Under the pieces are notes generated by a model, which saw nothing but the letters and a program-made list of their open reading frames with translations, searched no databases and was not told the DNA's origin. A stretch of DNA of 64,000 nt, from contig JAOVVO010000321.1 of NCBI GenBank assembly GCA_028564675.1, positions 23,496-87,495 on the forward strand, given 5' to 3'. Of this stretch, positions 49,756-60,904 are shown one piece after another (the stretch's first letter is position 1; each line of letters begins with the position of its first letter). Source of the DNA: Onchocerca lupi (Eukaryota > Nematoda > Chromadorea > Rhabditida > Onchocercidae). A program made the position numbers and the translations under genes.

Positions 49756-52700
49756 ATGTCCGGTACTCATTTTTTAATTGGAATATGTACTGACAATTAT
49801 GTGATTTTGGCAGCAGATCGTTCATGCTTCGCTCATGGAGCGATTGTTGTGACTGATGGTTATTTTTTCTTTCTGCAAGAAATTTCGAAAGTTTAAATCT
49901 TGTGTCATGTTAAGGTTTGACTGAAAATAAAAATGAGCAGAGGCGAGATTAATTCGACAAAAGAACGATATTTATTTAATGGATTCTATTTGAAAGAATA
50001 GTTTTTAATACTTCAGGTTTTTTTGGCTGCTTCAATTTATCAAAACTGTAAAAATTAACATTTTACAATCGATAGGGACTTGAAGATCGTTAATATCCAT
50101 TCACTTGTAATATTAAAGGTAGATAGTGGATGTACTAATTTTTGAAGTTATTCTGTGGAAATTAATGAAATTAGTGCAATGATCGTGAAAATTTCTTTGA
50201 AAAAACAATTGGATGAGCATTTTTGGCAAAATTTTTATAAGATTTATTGTAAAATCTCCAAAATATGTTTCACTTAATCACTTGATAAGTTTCTTTTCTA
50301 GATGACATGAGATATTTATTTGTATTTAATTTGAGGAAAATAACATTAATAATATATATTGACAGATGAGGAAAAGAAATTTACCTTGGGTGATAAATTA
50401 GCAATGATATGTATTGGAGAGGACGGCGACGTAGCGCAGTTTGGAGATTGGTGCAAACGAAATATTCAACTTTATAAACTTCGATATGGTAAATAAAGTT
50501 TTACACAACATGGCATAGAATAAAGCATATTTTCCTCTTACTTTATATATGACTTATTGATTTTTTTCCTTATTTGTCCATAGAATGAGAGATTAAAAAC
50601 CATTGATATATTGGTTAGGTTTCTGTAAACTTGATTTTTCATAAACTTGTCGAAAAAACGCATACTCGAATACAAGTGTATTTCAAGTATGCGACTGCAA
50701 TAACTGCAATAACCAAACTGCAATAATTGACATGCTGATATATGCAAATTATAAATTTTGTATATTATTTCATATCTTAACTTCTGATCGGTGTATGCAG
50801 TGATGAAAACTAGATTTTAAATCAGATTTTCGGAGACCGATTCTGATATCACTTTTTCTAAGTACAAGTCATTACAGGTTATGAAATGAGTCCTCGCTCA
50901 AGTCATCATTGGATTCGCCGAAGTATCGCTGAATCTTTGCGAACGCAAGATTATTACGTTGTTGATACACTGATTGGTGGTTATGACAGCATTGAGAACA
51001 AAGCTTTTCTTGGTTCTGTTGATTACTTGGGTAATGGTATTGCTGACCAGGTTAGTTGTAATATAAGGTTTCTTTAACAGAACTGCATTCGTAGCAACAG
51101 CGATTGTAAGGCTTATTTTGCGCTAAATAAATTATGGTTTAGCTTTCTCTTTCTGTTGTAAATCAAGTATTTGATATTTAAATTTACCGATGCATATTTT
51201 ACCACGGTTTTTAACTTTAAGAATGTTAAATAGAAAGCGTTATGTTAATTCAGTCCGAACTATTTCTTGCATAGTGAATGTTAATGTTTTCAGCCATATA
51301 TATTTCGTGGATTCAGCGGGCGACTCTGTTATTCAATTCTGGACAAAACATATAAAAATGGTCAGTCTATATATGCAGTAATGCTTCATTTGACATATTC
51401 GGCTTATTACCAAGGCTAATATAGTATAAATCTAATAATGATGACTTGCTTTTGAATCCGATATAAGCGTACTTTTCGGAATTGAATTAGTTTATCATTA
51501 CTACTAAATTTAAAAAAAAGTAGCTCGGACACTCTTTTTCTTAAGAATATTAATTTATTTTAATTTAGTCAGGTCATTTTTCTATTCTGATTTTTTTCTG
51601 ATTTTTTGAGTTCTGTGTCTAAAATTTTTAATCTTATTCCGCTAGTCCAAATTATTTTATGTTATAGTGTAAGAAAAAAAAAGGTTTTTTGTGGTCTTAT
51701 TTCTATTTAGATATGACTGAAGCCGAAGGAATGGATTTATTAAAGAAGTGTCTACATGAATCGAAACGTCGTTTCATCGTTAATTTACCATCATTTGAAG
51801 TAAATATTTGCGCTTTTACATATTTAGAATTGATGTTGAAATGATTAAAAATTAGAAAATGAAGAATGCTAGATACTTAAAAAATTGCGCACTTAGTTAC
51901 TGGATTATCCGAATACTTGTTTGTTTGATTATTTGGTATTTCAGATTACTTAAATGTTTAAGTATCTAAATACTTAATTACTCTATTACTTGAATATTTA
52001 AATATTTGGTTGCATCTAGCATTCTGCACTTAATTACATAAATATTTGAATTGCTTAAATATTATTCTCTCTATATTTAAAAATCTTCGATTCTAAAAGT
52101 AAAATCGAAAAGGACAAATTCGTTGAGTGAGATTTGATCTCAGACTGAAAATATTTATTATTATTTAAATCAATTTTTTGACTGAAATAGTAACAATGAG
52201 AATATTTTTTCTTTTTGAATCCTAAACGGAAAAATATCTTTTTTTAAGTCTATTGCTGTTTGCATACGAGCTTCAGTTAGAACAAACATCCATTATTATT
52301 CATTTATTATTATTGTCATTTTCATTACTATCATTATTAATTATTTATATAAATTAATTGTTTATGTCCTATGATTTATGATCTATCAGTACTTATTCCT
52401 GTTACTTCATATTTAAATACTAACTCCCTACATCTTTTTTTAATTCGATTTCTCTTAGTTAATTGCTTCATCTATATACATTTCATTATTTAATCAAGTG
52501 TTGTGTACTTAAATACGTGATTACTTAATTACTTAAATATTTAATTATTCAGTTACTTGAATACTTGAGCATTTAAATTAACGAGTTAAATTTTGATATT
52601 ATAAAAATCCTAAGAATATCGGAGCAATCGGGAAAAACTTTCTTCCATTTTTTTTGCTTTTCAATTAAATGAATTTCGAATTATTTCAATGATTATTAAG

Positions 52701-52765
52701 TGTTTCTTCAGGTATTGGTTATCGACAAGAACGGAACGCGACAGTTGGAGGATATCAAAGTTTAG
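49756..52765 (+). CDS. pbs-4: 20S proteasome subunit beta type 2 (beta-4 in yeast naming)
   Basis: A non-catalytic beta-ring subunit of the 20S proteasome core. Six exons, 49756-49858, 50366-50488, 50878-51050, 51294-51360, 51711-51799 and 52712-52765, give 202 residues; human PSMB2 has 201. Matches include HFLIGICTDNYVILAADRS, TLGDKLAMICIGEDGDVAQF, QLYKLRYGYEMSPRSSHHW, LIGGYDSIENKAFLGSVDYL, AEGMDLLKKCLHESKRRFIV and the tail VLVIDKNGTRQLED. There is no propeptide or N-terminal catalytic threonine, as expected for this subunit. The ATG lies 16 bases after a TATTTCAG acceptor. The intron before the last exon (51800-52711) is built partly of degenerate TTACTTGAATA repeats. Confidence 0.95.
51880..52580. 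repeat. Degenerate ACTTAAATA/TTACTTGAAT repeats in a pbs-4 intron
   Basis: Two patches, about 51885-52060 and 52490-52580, are made of ~10-base units such as TACTTAAATA and TTACTTGAAT with many changes. Confidence 0.6.
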
Positions 52766-53601
52766 ATACAATTTCATTAGTTTTTCATTTCATTGTTCGA
52801 TTGGATTGTTCTTTTTTTTCTTCATTTATTATTATATTGCTATCACTGGCTGGTATCAAAACTATTTTCTGATAAATAACTTTTTAAAACCGTATTTTGA
52901 TTTAACATTCTGTAAAAGTTCCCTGATGAAGTCAAAATTTTGAACATCTTAAGATTGAAGCGTAAAGTAGGAATCTGCAAATATATTAGAATGCAGAAGA
53001 TGAGATACAATAGGACTGGTTTGTGAATGACGTCATATAATCTCTAGGATTACAAAACGATTCGTATTATTATAATTTTCAATATTCTTCTAAATTCTAA
53101 ATATTTGCCATCGTTCTCATCCTAAATTAGAGATTTTTGTAACTTTATAAAATACTTCTGTATATACCGAATTGAGATCTATTTTTTATTTTTTCTGAAA
53201 ACTTCGCTGTTGCATTCAGATCTCAATGCACAAAAATTGAGATATAAATGCAACAATGATGTAAATGTAGATACATTTTTGCAACTGAAAAAATGTTTCT
53301 TTTCTCATCATAGAAAATTTTGTGGCATAAACAGGATAATTACTGCCTATACATGATGATTCATTAAAATTGGAAATATAGGTGTCAATGTTGAAAAGTT
53401 CAGAATCAGTTGTACGGAAAAATGACAAAATACATTGCAGTGTTGATGGAAATTTTTTATAATGCTCTCTTATTAGCTTATCATTCATCAATTCAGCAAT
53501 TTATTTTCTATGCTTTCAACCATAAAGAAAAAAAAAAAAAGAAAAAGCAATCACTTTGCAAATATGATACAATAATGAAAATAATATAGTAAAATGAAAT
53601 T
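52766..53601. other. Spacer between convergent pbs-4 and the V-ATPase C gene
   Basis: It carries the 3' untranslated regions of both convergent genes. A 91-codon minus-strand frame at 53216-53491 has no family resemblance or splice support. Confidence 0.5.
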
Positions 53602-54711
53602 TCAATATTCCGGAAAAGCAAGATTCACTTTATAGATCAGATAGGGTAGATAGCTCGGTCCTTTTTTCAGTTTTCTTTCCGAATTCGTTTCATTTCTAAC
53701 ATTTGTCTCCTGTTGTTTCTCATAAAATTTCTTCAATTCGGATTGCAATTGTTGCGACAAATTTTTTCGTGGATAAAACATAATAATTTGATATTCCTCG
53801 TTATCGTATCGTATTGAACTTGCTACATATGCTCGAAGTATTTTAATATGAATTAATAAATCAAAAAGATCATCAGCTATCACTTTCAACCATTGAATGA
53901 GTAATACATTTTGATATCGTGTAGCTTCTTCAAGTTTTCGCTTTTCATGAAGTTTTCTGGCATATCCATTTGGATCTGATCGAAATCGTCGAGTAATGAA
54001 GCCAAGTTTGGCACAATTTTCACGAAATTCTGCGAAATTCTCACGAACAATTACAACCGAATAAAGCTTATAATCATTATCTTCAGTAATGAAACAACTC
54101 GAACATGCTACCACAGAATCATGAATTGTTTCATACACTTCTAACCATATATTTGTTAATTCATATGGTACAGCAACGTAAACTGATTGAATATATTCCG
54201 TATCAATGATTGTTTCTTCACGTATTATACGTGTTAAATTTTGCGTAACCAATGATTCTTCAGCAGCAATATATTCTTTCGCTATTTTCAAATTTTCTTT
54301 ATACATTGCAATATTATGACGCATTTGTTGATCAAGTTCATGAAAATGATTATAAAAAATATGACATAAATCAAATAATAATAAATATGGCGAATATTTG
54401 TTCATATTCCATGCAAAATCAGTAATATTCTCACCGTATGATTGCTTTTGAATAATCAAATATTCCAACAGATCAACACCTTCCTGTTCCAAAACATCTT
54501 CAAATGTAAATAATAATGATCGAAATAAATTTTCCACGCAATGATCCATATGAAGTAAATCTTTTGCTAATTCATGTAATTCAACTTTTGAAGTAGTTCG
54601 AAAATTCGGTATTGATATATTTGAAAATGATGCAAAATCATAAGCGACAACTTTCAATTTCAACCAACTTGTTTCAAAACATTCTTTAATAGGTGCCGAA
54701 ATGATGAACAT
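53602..54711 (-). CDS. vha-11-like: V-type proton ATPase subunit C, divergent intronless copy
   Basis: Subunit C is part of the peripheral stator of the V1 sector and bridges V1 to V0; its release regulates the pump. One exon encodes 369 residues, close to the usual 380. Family landmarks in order are MFIISAPIKECFETSW, IPNFRTTSKVELHELAKDL, NITDFAWNMNKY, DTEYIQSVYVAVPYELTNIW, LIQWLKVIADDLFDLLIHIK, LRAYVASSIRYDN and YLPYLIYKVN. The match to remembered subunit C is clear but far below what a conserved vha-11 would give. The absence of introns in a window where every other recognised gene has several suggests an old retrocopy or fast-evolving paralogue. The frame is intact, and the ATG lies 14 bases after a GATTTCAG acceptor, so it is probably expressed. 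Confidence 0.88.
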   Translation of the reverse strand: MFIISAPIKECFETSWLKLKVVAYDFASFSNISIPNFRTTSKVELHELAKDLLHMDHCVENLFRSLLFTFEDVLEQEGVDLLEYLIIQKQSYGENITDFAWNMNKYSPYLLLFDLCHIFYNHFHELDQQMRHNIAMYKENLKIAKEYIAAEESLVTQNLTRIIREETIIDTEYIQSVYVAVPYELTNIWLEVYETIHDSVVACSSCFITEDNDYKLYSVVIVRENFAEFRENCAKLGFITRRFRSDPNGYARKLHEKRKLEEATRYQNVLLIQWLKVIADDLFDLLIHIKILRAYVASSIRYDNEEYQIIMFYPRKNLSQQLQSELKKFYEKQQETNVRNETNSERKLKKGPSYLPYLIYKVNLAFPEY

Positions 54712-55503
54712 TTTTTCAAATTGATCTGAAATCATCAAATTATATAAATTTTAATCACGAAATTATTCAATATAATCCTAGGATGACGATTTGATTTTGC
54801 GATCAAATGTCAAAAGTTATATCATCTAGATCAATCCTAATCCGAATATAGTAAGATTTTTCTGATTTAGATTTATTTAGCTTCAATGATTTGATTCATT
54901 ATTAGAATTTAATTTGTCAACATTTTTATTTGTACGATATTTTCTGAAATTCTTTGGAACTTTTAGAATATCATCTTTGATCAATTATTCATATTATCTT
55001 TTTGGTAACAAATTTAAATTTTAAATTAATTTTCCAAAAAAAAAAAATCAATTCACTTTGTATCGCGCAATGTTTGCTGATCCGAAGTTGAAACTTTTTT
55101 GTTCGATATCACCTCTTATCAGTTCTAGCGAAAGTATACAGCTGAAAAAAAGCGATTAATCACCATTAATGATAAATCATTTGAATTTTGTGCAAGAAAA
55201 AAAAAAACGAATTAGACGAAGGTAAATTATAATAAAAGGAAAAGAACGAAATGTCAACCATATTAGGTTCGAATCCCAAGAATATCGTCAAAAGCCTCAA
55301 ATTCTGAGCCTTATTTTCCAAAGCATTAATTTAATTTTGCAAAATTTTCGAAATTATTGTTTTCTTGAGAAAAATCGCGAAAATAAACCAGATTTATTGA
55401 TTTATTTTGGAAGATCTATTGATTGATTAATAATGCTCGAATACATTCTCAGATTACATAGAAAAAGAAATGAAAGAATTTGATAATGATAATGAATATG
55501 TTA

Positions 55504-55778
55504 AGGTGAAAGGTCAAGACCATGCAGATCGAAATAAATTCATTCCCGCAAATGGATGGATTTTTTAGTCTCGACTGAAGCAGAAAATGACGACAAAAAA
55601 ATAAACCTCTGTGAAGATGACCCTTTTGAGGTCACACTATGTGTTCTTTTAGTGTGAAAATTCAGCAGCTCTGAAAGACAACTTACTATAAAAAGTGCAG
55701 TGGATGATGCCTAGCAAGCAAGACCACACCCTTTAGAAAAGGTCGAAGGTCGAAGGTCAAAGGGATATATAGTGACCC
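55504..55778. promoter_or_regulatory. Cluster of AGGTCA-type half-sites, including DR1 elements
   Basis: AGGTGA-A-AGGTCA at 55504-55516 is a direct repeat with one-base spacing (DR1). At 55740-55759, AGGTCG-A-AGGTCG-A-AGGTCA gives three half-sites with the same spacing. Single TGACCC/AGGTCA sites lie at 55618, 55629 and 55773. DR1 is the classical site of HNF4/RXR-type nuclear receptors. The cluster lies about 0.8-1.07 kb upstream of the V-ATPase C start. Confidence 0.4.
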
Positions 55779-57060
55779 TGTTTTTTCCTCTTTTATAAAA
55801 ATTAATCTTAATTTTGATTTTTTGCTTAAATTTTCTAAAAATTTTTGAATTGATCAAATAGTTTAGACTATTAAGAAATATTTTATGATATTTTCATTTC
55901 GTAAGATTAGAGTTAAATTAAGATTTAATTAATTTCGAAATATGTAATTTAAAAATTTCTTAACTTAATGTAAATTAAATTCAACTTGAATTCAAAAAAA
56001 AAAAAAAAAAAAAAAAAAAACAAAACATGGTAGAGATTGCAATGAACAATTAACAAAAAATCCTAAACTATTATGACAAAATCATTTTGTTGATCTCAAA
56101 TTTTCCCCGCTTTATGGGAGATATTGAATAACATCGGAAATTATTTGGGATAAATTGGTCTTCTTTGGAAGAAATGATCTTAGCTGATATGTAAATGTTG
56201 CTGGATCAGGAGGAATTTTCTCGAATTTTATTCAATTAATGGATTTTTTTTCTTTTTTCTCTTGAAGATCATGAAATTTTTTGATCAAATTTATCAATCA
56301 AAGAAATTCATGCAATATTTAAGAGTTGAAGGATGTTGGAGATTTTAAAAATTATCATTTATCTTAAATCTTTAAGTTTGATAGACAAACTCATGATAAA
56401 TAATCTTTAAAAGTTATCATTTATCTTAAATCGTTCTTCTTATCACAACTATAATATCCATTTTTTGTAGAAAAATCGTATATTTATCTATTTTGATTTT
56501 CAAATGCTATCATTTGTTTGTTAACATTTCTAACATTTCAATTTCCTTTTTTTTTTTTTTTTATGCTTTTTGGTATTAAATAAATGATATAAATAATTGA
56601 TAAGGAATGATAATTATTGCGCAAAACATTATTGTTTTATGATTCAAACTCATTACGAAAGATATTTTCTTAAATCTAACCGCAATAAAATGAACTTTTT
56701 TGAAATTATCAAAATTGAAAATTTGTAATTATTAAATCCTAAATATTTTTTTTTTTACTTTGGAAATTATCATTCGCAATTATTAATGATAGATATGATA
56801 GGAATTGCAAACTTTTTTTATTTTTATAATTATTTTGGAAATTATCAAAATTTTTGTAAAATTATCAAAAAAAAAAACATATTATAAAAAATTATATTCA
56901 ATGAACGACTTTTTTTTTTTTTTTTTTGCTCAATTAGACGAGAAAAATTGAATTGAATGAAATTATTATAATGCCATAATCAGTCGAAATTTGTTGATAA
57001 TATCAATCAAGTTGATGATCAAATTGAAATAAATACTTCCGGAAATCTTTCCATAATTAA

Positions 57061-57223
57061 TTTGAAAGAAAAAGAAATTTCTTTAATTTAAAGGTTCACT
57101 TTTTTTTTGTTGTTTCTCATTTTTTCCATTTTTTCCAAAAATTTTTCTTCAAAAAATGGAAAAAATGAGAAACAACAAAAAGAAGTGAATCTTTAAATTA
57201 AAAAAATTTCTTTTTCTTTCAAA
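57061..57223. repeat. Long near-perfect inverted repeat (hairpin, ~75-base arms)
   Basis: Bases 57061-57136 match the reverse complement of about 57148-57223 with only a few mismatches, around a short A/T loop. The outer ends are TTTGAAAGAAAAAGAAATTT and its complement. A transcript would fold into a long hairpin. It could be a MITE or a source of small RNAs. Confidence 0.8.
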
Positions 57224-57287
57224 TTTCATAACCATTTGAGCATTTATATTGAAAATTTTCACTTTTTTATTAGTATTTGTTAAATTT

Positions 57288-57385
57288 GTTTTAAGTTGAA
57301 CTTGCATTAAAGTTTACAGAAATATCGCTAATTTCAGTTTTAAGTTGAACTTGCATTAAAGTTTACAGAAATATCGCTAATGTCA
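57288..57385. repeat. 49-base tandem duplication (two copies, one mismatch)
   Basis: Unit 1 is 57288-57336 and unit 2 is 57337-57385. They differ at one base near the end (TAATTTCA versus TAATGTCA). The near-identity points to a recent duplication. Confidence 0.9.
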
Positions 57386-58475
57386 ATGAATGAATTGAAA
57401 TGTAATTTCATGATTTCGTTCATTGAATAATGCTACTTACTTTTTTCAATTTGAAAATTGACTCATCTAAAGAAATTGAAATTAAGAAAAATTTGAATTA
57501 ATTTTTGTTTAAATTGCTATAATCACACACCCACACAAAAAAAAAAATTCATTATGAATGTCTGAAAGAGCTAGTATGAAAACAATACATTGAGATACAA
57601 AAAAATTGAGAGCATTTCAACAACAAAAAAAACAAAAAACAAAAACAAAAACAAACAAACACGTTCAGAAATTCCAAACTCGCAATTGACGTAATAACAC
57701 GGAAAAAGAAAAAAAAAAAAAACCAATCTTGCACTACTGTAAATGACCCGATAGTTTCACGTGCAAGTAATAAACAAACGAGTGTACTGTAAATGATGAT
57801 AAGAATGATAAAAGTGATAATAATAACAATAAAAATACATGTAATAGCATTTGAAAGAAATAAGAGTGACCAGAGTGACCATAGCAAAATTGGATAGTTT
57901 GAGCATTCGAATATGTTTGAAAGATATTCTTCCAAATTCATATAAGCATCAATAAAATCAAGTTTAGAAAATTTTTGAAAAAATCTACAATGAATGAAAT
58001 TATCCAAGGAAATATCCAAATAAAAAGAAAAAAAAAAGATTTAAGGAAAAGAAACCTGAATCGAATATGATTTATCAATTTGAGATCTTTTTTGTTTTCA
58101 AAATGAAAATCGAATCTTCTAGAAAAACTAAATTATAATCAAACATACATACAAAAACAAATGTGCCAAAAATTTTCCATAAATTAGGACGCAATGGATG
58201 GAATAAAAAATTAGGTAGAAATGAAGGCATCAAAACTTCAAAACAAAAAATAAGAATAATATTTTAATGATAATATTATCAATATTGTCAAGATAAGCTT
58301 TGTCTGATTTCGAAATTGAATTTTGGCAAGCAGAATTTCTTCTACTATTGTTCATTTATTTTGTAATTAATAGAATTCTATTAATTAATGCTATTTTTTT
58401 CTGGATCAAAAATCAAATAATCTTGACAAGTTGATCAATTAAAATGGAAATTTGCAAAAATATCAAATTTCGAAT

Positions 58476-60904
58476 TTAATTTTTTTGCACTCGAATAAAA
58501 TGACAATAAGAACAGAGCAAAGCTTTTTCCATTTTGCTAGGCCATCCAGCAAGTACACATCTGAATCTTCGTTGGAATATTGATTTCAACGTCCATAATT
58601 TTTTCATCATTCGATCTTCAGGAATTCCCGGTAAAATATTGGTACTTCGATTGACTATCTGAAAAATGCATCAAATTTGAATCTTTTTTTTAGACAGAAT
58701 AAAAAATGTTTTTAAAAATTGATTAAATATTTAATGATTTAATTAATTTCATAATTTAAATTGATTAGTTTGATTAAAATTTCTCAAAACTGACTTCTTG
58801 ATTTTCAATTCAAATGAAATCAGACTAATAAAAATCAAATCATTTTTCAGATTTTATTTATAAATTTTTATTACATAATCATTTTAATTCCCCTAAAAAA
58901 TTAAGCCAAATTAAGTTCAATAAGAGTTAAGTTAAATTAAATCCAAATTTTTCTTAAATACAGAGTTAAGTTAAATTCAAATTTTTCTTAAACCCAAAGT
59001 TAAATTAAATTTAAACTTTTTTAAAGTCTAAATTAAATCCAAAATTTTCTTAAATCGAAAATTAAATTAAATTCAAATTTTTAATAATTGCTAATTTATG
59101 TAATTTCAAACTTACACAATTTAAATATTCTTCATATTGTTCTTCCAATTTTCTGAATAATTTACCACCAGCATTTTTTCGCCATTTCATTGTACGTTCG
59201 GCAAAAAGATGTATCGTATCTTTTTCACGTCGAATATGCTGACGATAGGTAGCATGAATTGATCTAATATGATCAAGATAAACTCCGATCTGTGATGGAT
59301 CTTTTGAAAAATCGATACTTTCTACCAATTGTGATCCATTATTGCATTGAATCGATTGTACACATATTGGCCAAAATTCCTTTAAAAAAATTTTTGAAAA
59401 TTTTTTGGTTTTATTTTCAAAAATTTTCAAATTTTAAGAATAAAAATTTATCAAATTACAAAAATTTTGAATTTGCATTCAAAACTTTTAACATTAACAA
59501 TCATTTCGAAATTTTTACTTTTATCTTCAAAAAAAAAAAAAAAAAAAAATTTTTAAACTCCAAATTGTCGAATTACAATTAAATTATCATTCAAAAATTT
59601 CAACTATTAATTATCATTTTCAAGTTTTATTGATTAGAATATGCGTAAATTCTACGCTTAAATTACGTGAACGATTCCATTTAAAATTCAGAAGTTTTTT
59701 TTTTTTTTTCACGTAAAAATCGAATTTTATCGATTATTTGCTGAATAATGATGGATAATTTATGTTACCTGCTGTGCACGATATTTTTTGACTAATTTTT
59801 CAGCAATTTGTTCAATCTCGGACATCACTCTTAGACAAAATAACATTGTCATAACATTGCAACAGCAACCACTTAACAATTTTCTCTCGTTAAGCCACAT
59901 ATTATCAAGTTCCTGAAAATGCTCACAAAATTGTTAATGCCATCTAAAAACTTTTTTTTTTTCAAATTATTCAAAAACTTTCTTTTTTTTTTTTTATTTT
60001 TCAAATCATTGAAAAATTATCATCCCACCCAGTCATATGATGCGGCATTGATGGCAATTGCAATTGTGAACAAATAGAAATCGTATAAATTTCTTTATGA
60101 ATTTCATAAAAAATATTTATAAATTTGAAGACACTTTGATTTTTGACAGTTTAGAATTGTTTATTCGCTTTCTCCCCATCATCCTTTCTTCTTTGATCGC
60201 AAATCTTTGCCAAAATATTTATAATCCTTGCGAAATTATCATCATTTCAACTCGTTCGTTAATTTTATTAACTTGATAATAATATTAACTTTATTTCTCT
60301 TATTATTCTATTTAAAAATAAAAATGAAATTGGCAATATAAAAAAATCAAAAATATTGAAGATAACATTAAACCTTTCGGATTATTTCAAGTCCACGATA
60401 AAATGAATTTCGTCCAGGATTTCGCATCCATCGGTGAGTTCTGCTCAAATGTTGAGTGATTGTTTGATCGCTATATGGCAAAAAAGTTGATTGCAATATT
60501 AAATAATTCATTGTTTGACGTCGTGGCGATTCTTCATGTTCGCAATATTTGTGCCATTTTCGCATATTTTGAAATTTACATCGCAATCCTGCTCGATATA
60601 ACATATGCTCACGATATAATTTGTAACGTAGCAATCTTTCGTTACTTATGCTATCATCAAAATTTTCTCGATGTTTCCGAGCATTCATTTGAGCAATAAT
60701 TTGAAGAGAAAATAACCTAAAATGTAATAAATTAGTTTTCTCTTTTTTCTCTTCATAACTAATTTAATTCAATTCGATTCGGAATTCTTGATGAATTTAC
60801 ATACAGAAGGGATCAAATCAATACCTAAATTCGGTGAACACATTAATCACAAAATCACTAATCAACAAACCGAAATAAACAAACAACCGAAATACTTCTG
60901 ACAT
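58476..60904 (-). CDS. Unrecognised protein, 337 residues, five exons, N-terminal hydrophobic segment
   Basis: Exons 60825-60904, 60374-60716, 59769-59912, 59116-59379 and 58476-58658 join in frame from MSEVFRLFVYFGLLISDFVI to TAA, each with good splice sites. I recognise no family. Residues 4-25 are hydrophobic, so a signal peptide or anchor is possible. The rest is strongly basic and rich in Arg, His, Tyr and Trp (RLLRYKLYREHMLYRAGLRC; RTHRWMRNPGRNSFYRGLEI). A Cys cluster, SGCCCNVMTMLFC, lies near residue 155. After it come helical charged segments such as LEEQYEEYLNC, and near the C-terminus RRFRCVLAGWP. Codon use and clean phases support a real gene. Function is unknown. Confidence 0.72.

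Larger units (their letters stand above)
54712..58475. other. Non-coding interval upstream of the V-ATPase C copy
   Basis: It contains nuclear-receptor-like half-sites (55504-55778), an A run (55994-56020), a long hairpin and a 49-base duplication. A 155-codon hydrophobic minus-strand frame (57552-58019) runs through poly-T and looks like composition rather than a gene. Confidence 0.5.

Noticed and set aside
55264..55280. GGTTCGAATCC resembling a tRNA B box
   Set aside because: The T-stem has a mismatch, and no A box, anticodon arm or acceptor stem could be found upstream.
57552..58019. 155-codon hydrophobic minus-strand frame
   Set aside because: It runs through poly-T and CAAAAA-type repeats (runs of Phe and Cys-Phe). 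Composition alone explains the open frame.
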